63,901 bases of DNA from NCBI GenBank assembly GCA_005792355.1, contig SXSC01000394.1, positions 1 to 63,901 on the forward strand. Direction: 5' to 3'. Numbering within the stretch: the first letter of the stretch is position 1; each line of letters begins with the position of its first letter. This document shows positions 60,599 to 63,901 of the stretch, one piece after another. A model generated the notes under the pieces. It saw only the letters and a list, made by a program, of their open reading frames with translations, was not told the DNA's origin and made no database searches. The position numbers were made by a program, and so were the translations under genes. The DNA is from Opitutaceae bacterium. Lineage in GTDB: Bacteria; Verrucomicrobiota; Verrucomicrobiia; Opitutales; Opitutaceae.

Positions 60599-61945
60599 AT
60601 GCACCCTGCCACGCCTTCGCCGACGCACCCCGCTCCGACTTCGGTCGGCGGAATTCTCCGGCAACTCGGTCCCGGGCTCATCATCACCGCCTCCATTGTC
60701 GGCTCGGGCGAATTGATCGTGACGCCCAAGCTCGGCGCGAGTTTTGGTTTCACGCTCCTCTGGTTCATCATTGTTGGCTGCGTCCTGAAGGTGTTCATCC
60801 AAATCGAGCTGGGCCGTTTCACGCTGGCCCGCGGACTCACGACGCTCGAAACGATGAACCTCGTGCCCGGCCCGCGTCTCGTGGTCTCGTGGCTGTTGTG
60901 GCTGTGGGCGATCATGTTTGCCGCGACGATTTTTCAGATCGCGGGCATGGTGGGCGGGGTTGCGAGTGTCATGGCGATTGCGGGGATCAACCTTTCGACC
61001 AAGGTCCTCGCGGTCATCATCGGGGTGGTGACCGCAGTGCTCCTCGTCGTCGGGCGCTACAAGCTCGTCGAGGTGGCGGCGACGTGGATGGTCGTGGCGT
61101 TCACCCTCTGCACGATGGTCGCGGTGATCGCGTTGCAGTTCACGCCGTATGCGGTGACGATGAAGAATCTGGCCGACGGCTTCAGTTTCAATCTGCCGGG
61201 GACGTTCACGGTGGCGTTTGCGGCGTTCGGAATCATCGGCGTGGGGGCCTCGGAGCTGATCTATTATCCCTATTGGGTGTTGGAAAAAGGTTACGCACGG
61301 CATGTCGGACCGCCCGACGGGAGCGTCGCCTGGGCCGAGCGTGCCCGCGGCTGGATGCGCGTGCTCAAGGCGGATTCGTGGGTCTCCTGCGCGATCTACA
61401 CGAGTGCGACGATTGCGTTTTATCTGCTCGGAGCGGCGGTGCTGCACGCCAAGGGCCTGGACGTAACCAACGCCGACATGATCAAGACGCTTTCCGCGAT
61501 GTATGTGGAAACATTCGGGGCGTGGAGCCTGTGGCTGTTTCTCATTGGTGCGGTGGCGGTGCTTTATTCCACGATTTTTGTGGCGACCGCTTCGAACGCC
61601 CGCCTCATGGCGGATGCCTTGGTGGTCTTCAAGGTGCGGACCTTCTCCGCCGAGACGGACCGCCAGAGGATGATTCAGTGGTTTTGCGTCCTCGTGCCGG
61701 CGGTGTGGACCCTGCTCTATGTCGTTTGGGGCTCGCCGGTGACGCTGGTCTTCGTCGGCGCCGTCGCGCAGGGCATGATGATTCCGTTCCTGGCGCTGGC
61801 GGCGCTCTGGTTGAACTACCGCCGGGCCGATCCGGCGTTGCGCACCGGCATTTTTTGGCGGGTCTGCCTGTGGGTTTCGGCTGCGGCCATGACCGCGGTC
61901 GGGCTGTATCAGGTGGTCACGACGGTGACGCCGCTGCTGAAGTAA
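60599..61945 (+). CDS. Nramp-like transporter without the canonical metal motif
   Basis: A 448-residue inner-membrane protein of the Nramp (MntH/SLC11) superfamily with about eleven spans. The first helix begins GPGLIITASIVGSGELIVTP; true Nramp proteins have DPGN where this one has GSGE, and helix 6 has IGVGASELIYYPYW in place of the Met-Pro-His metal motif. The key metal ligands are thus missing, so transport of manganese or iron is doubtful. Relatives lacking these residues are known in Planctomycetota and Verrucomicrobiota with unknown substrates. The start MHPATPSP is preceded by open but non-coding sequence. Confidence 0.85.
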   Translation: MHPATPSPTHPAPTSVGGILRQLGPGLIITASIVGSGELIVTPKLGASFGFTLLWFIIVGCVLKVFIQIELGRFTLARGLTTLETMNLVPGPRLVVSWLLWLWAIMFAATIFQIAGMVGGVASVMAIAGINLSTKVLAVIIGVVTAVLLVVGRYKLVEVAATWMVVAFTLCTMVAVIALQFTPYAVTMKNLADGFSFNLPGTFTVAFAAFGIIGVGASELIYYPYWVLEKGYARHVGPPDGSVAWAERARGWMRVLKADSWVSCAIYTSATIAFYLLGAAVLHAKGLDVTNADMIKTLSAMYVETFGAWSLWLFLIGAVAVLYSTIFVATASNARLMADALVVFKVRTFSAETDRQRMIQWFCVLVPAVWTLLYVVWGSPVTLVFVGAVAQGMMIPFLALAALWLNYRRADPALRTGIFWRVCLWVSAAAMTAVGLYQVVTTVTPLLK

Positions 61946-62274
61946 GGGCGGGGCGACAATCTGATCCGCCGCGTTGGCGCAGCCGGGCGAACCCTTCATT
62001 GAGTCGTTACGGCTGGCCCGCGTTTTTCACACTCTTGTTCCTTGTTTCCCCTGCTTCCCAGCTCTGATTTTTCCGCTCCGGCGCAGCCGGCGAGTCAATG
62101 CCGGCTAAACAGCTTTCGCGTGGGTTTGACCAAACGATGCGCAGCGGTTGACGGTGTTCGCGAATATGATGCGCCCAAGCCTCGCGGTGCCTTCGTCGGT
62201 TGCCACTAGGAAATCCCCTTTGCTTTAGCCACCTCTCCTCTCATCCTCCTCCACAACAAGCCTGCGCTAATCCT
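61946..62274. other. Intergenic before second Gfo/Idh gene
   Basis: 329 bases without a gene. It includes TTGACC at about 62126 and TTGACG and TATGAT near 62148-62170, but the distances do not give a clear promoter. Confidence 0.35.
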
Positions 62275-63684
62275 ATGAACGTCATCTCGTCTCCCGCGTT
62301 GTCGCGTCGTGAATTTCTCAGACGGTCGGGTCAGGTCGCCGCAGTTTCGGCCCTGGCTGGCGTCACTCTGCCGCACGTGCATGCGGCGGGCAGCGACCTC
62401 ATCCGGGTCGCCTTGGTCGGCTGCGGCGGCCGCGGCACCGGGGCCGCCGGGCAGGCGCTCTCGACGAAGAGCGGTCCGATCAAACTCGTGGCAATGGCGG
62501 ACGTGTTTCCGGCGAAGGTGAAAGCCTCGCTCGAGCGCCTGACCAAACAATATCCACAGCAGGTGGCTCAGATCGAAGTGCCTGCCGAGCGGCAGTTCAT
62601 CGGCTTCGATGGGTACAAGGCGGCGATGGACTGCCTGAAGCCGGGGGATGTCGTCATCCTCGCGACCCCGCCGGCGTTTCGCTGGGTGATGTTCCAGCAC
62701 GCGATCGCGAAGGGGCTGCACGTGTTCATGGAGAAACCCGTGTCGGTGGACGGGCCCACGACGCGCCGGATGATTGCCCTCGGGGAGACGGCGAAGGAAA
62801 AGAATCTCAAGGTGGGCGTCGGCCTGATGGTCCGCCACTGCGAAGGCCGGAAAGAACTCTATCAGCGCATTCGGAACGGGGAGATCGGGGATATCGTGTC
62901 GATGCGGGCCTATCGCATGGGCTCCGGGGGTGGCACGGCCCCGCCCAAGCCGGAGGGTATTTCGGAGTTGATGTATCAGATTTCCAAGTTCCACGCGTTT
63001 CTCTGGCTGAGCGGCGGCGTGTTCTCCGACTACTACATCCACCAGATCGACGAGTGTTCCTGGATGAAGGACGCGTGGCCGGTGGAGGCCATGGCGATCG
63101 GCGGTCGCCACTACCGCGGCGATTCGCTCGACCAGAATTTCGACACCTATTCGGTCCAATACACCTATCCCGACGGGTCCAAGCTCTACTACGAGGGGCG
63201 CAACATGCCCGGCGTGCACAACGAATTCGCCAGTTATGCCCATGGCACCAAGGGCTCGGCGGTCATCACGACGAATTCCCATCATCCCGGGAAGGTGCGC
63301 ATCTACGCCGGCCAGAAGGTGCCGCGCATCCTGACCCCGAAGGATCAAATCGATCTTACGGACAAGAATCTGCGCTGGGCGGTTCCGCAGCCGGAGAAGA
63401 ACCCGCAACAACTCGAGTGGGACAACCTCGTCGCCGCGATCCGCCAGGACAAGCCGTACAACGAGGTCAAGCGCGGTGCCGAAGCCAGCATGGTCGCCTC
63501 GATGGGCCGCATGGCCGCGCACACGGGGCAGATCATCACCTTCGACCAGATGCTGAACTGCGAACACGAGTTCGCTCCGGACGTTGACAAGCTGACGATG
63601 GACAGTCCGTCGCCGTTGCCACTGGGCCCCGACGGCAAGTATCCCGTACCGCGGCCGGGCATCGAGACGAAGCGCGAATACTGA
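62275..63684 (+). CDS. Gfo/Idh/MocA-family oxidoreductase, Tat-exported
   Basis: A 469-residue dehydrogenase-fold protein with a twin-arginine signal (SRREFLRRSGQVAAVSALAG). The NAD site is VALVGCGGRGTGAAGQAL, the family lysine is in HVFMEKPVSVDGPTTRRM, and the substrate-domain block SGGVFSDYYIHQIDECSWMK supplies a possible catalytic His. It belongs to the same superfamily as the protein at 15739, but the two are not close. Start at ATG 62275 (MNVISSPAL); open frame upstream lacks a signal. It follows the Nramp-like gene on the same strand. Confidence 0.93.
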   Translation: MNVISSPALSRREFLRRSGQVAAVSALAGVTLPHVHAAGSDLIRVALVGCGGRGTGAAGQALSTKSGPIKLVAMADVFPAKVKASLERLTKQYPQQVAQIEVPAERQFIGFDGYKAAMDCLKPGDVVILATPPAFRWVMFQHAIAKGLHVFMEKPVSVDGPTTRRMIALGETAKEKNLKVGVGLMVRHCEGRKELYQRIRNGEIGDIVSMRAYRMGSGGGTAPPKPEGISELMYQISKFHAFLWLSGGVFSDYYIHQIDECSWMKDAWPVEAMAIGGRHYRGDSLDQNFDTYSVQYTYPDGSKLYYEGRNMPGVHNEFASYAHGTKGSAVITTNSHHPGKVRIYAGQKVPRILTPKDQIDLTDKNLRWAVPQPEKNPQQLEWDNLVAAIRQDKPYNEVKRGAEASMVASMGRMAAHTGQIITFDQMLNCEHEFAPDVDKLTMDSPSPLPLGPDGKYPVPRPGIETKREY

Positions 63685-63901
63685 GAGCGCCCGACGCTGG
63701 GCAGCCGCCAATCGCCGAGAGTCGCCGGGAGATGACCCTTTGCGCGACAAGCCATCGATTTCTGACGGATCTTCGATAATTTCGTGAATTATTCTTATGG
63801 AATACGAGTGAAAGTAAGGCAATAGTGTGTTGTCACTAATAATTGCTTAATATGCTTGCCGTCCCCGGGTGGCTCCGCAGCGTCGAACCGTGTTCATCAA
63901 A
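63685..63901. other. Right edge, AT-richer intergenic
   Basis: From about 63770 the sequence becomes AT-rich compared with the rest of the window, as in a promoter region for a gene beyond the right end. No gene is seen. Confidence 0.4.

Overview
This is GC-rich DNA, almost certainly the chromosome of a Verrucomicrobiota bacterium of the Opitutaceae type (Opitutus or a relative). The basis is the mix of several large TonB-dependent receptors without SusD partners, twin-arginine Gfo/Idh oxidoreductases, a zinc-ribbon-less AccD, many intergenic palindromic repeats, and 4-helix/GxxExxY repeat cassettes. The lineage call rests on recalled family patterns and was not tested by a database search. 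Housekeeping genes dominate, so this is core chromosome with small mobile insertions. No rRNA, tRNA or CRISPR was recognised.

Layout. 0.2-5.2 kb (minus strand): a compact run lptD - rsmB-like - scpA - small protein - 45-residue membrane peptide - trxA. 5.6-10 kb: a Uma2 nuclease-fold protein, a frameshifted Phd-type antitoxin remnant, rpsA with terminator, and a sigma-70 factor. 10.4-18.5 kb: trpE, a TonB receptor, a Gfo/Idh oxidoreductase and a URO-D-family protein. 18.6-20.8 kb: a chimeric ORF (DruA-like + ISAs1 transposase start + C-terminus of a type I restriction HsdR) divergent from a basic helix-turn-helix protein. 20.9-27.7 kb: class IV aminotransferase, moeB with rhodanese domain, then ruvX-truA-comF-accD-folC. 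27.8-41.3 kb: gamma-glutamyltransferase, TonB receptor, CapA-like protein, TonB receptor, M20 amidohydrolase, N-formylglutamate amidohydrolase-like enzyme and an AbgT transporter. These read together as a plausible salvage system for glutamyl or N-acyl-glutamate compounds. 41.4-50.1 kb: translation genes rpmI, rplT, pheS, pheT, gatC, gatA, gatB, interrupted by a tandem pair of small paralogues and by a GxxExxY cassette with 39-nt terminal inverted repeats between gatA and gatB. 50.1-54.6 kb: a 5'-altered four-helix-bundle gene, a recQ split by one in-frame amber codon, and a secreted amidase with a CHRD-like tail. 54.9-59.1 kb: VWA protein - histidine kinase - OmpR-type regulator, preceded by four direct repeats at exact 11-bp spacing. 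59.2-63.7 kb: TIM-barrel isomerase, an Nramp-like transporter lacking the canonical metal motif, and a second Gfo/Idh oxidoreductase.

Two kinds of repeat stand out. One is a family of short intergenic elements, each made of two or three hairpins whose loops are mutually complementary, most of them bounded by GGAG/CTCC ends (8.7, 15.6, 17.2, 21.8, 37.3 and 60.3 kb). The other is the ACAGAG-type inverted repeat, present once around the GxxExxY gene and once, gene-less, between the kinase and regulator genes.

The strongest leads for new biology are the transposase/HsdR chimera with its neighbour, the complementary-loop repeats, the GxxExxY cassette with its miniature copy, the 11-bp direct-repeat array before the VWA/two-component operon, and the glutamyl-compound salvage locus.
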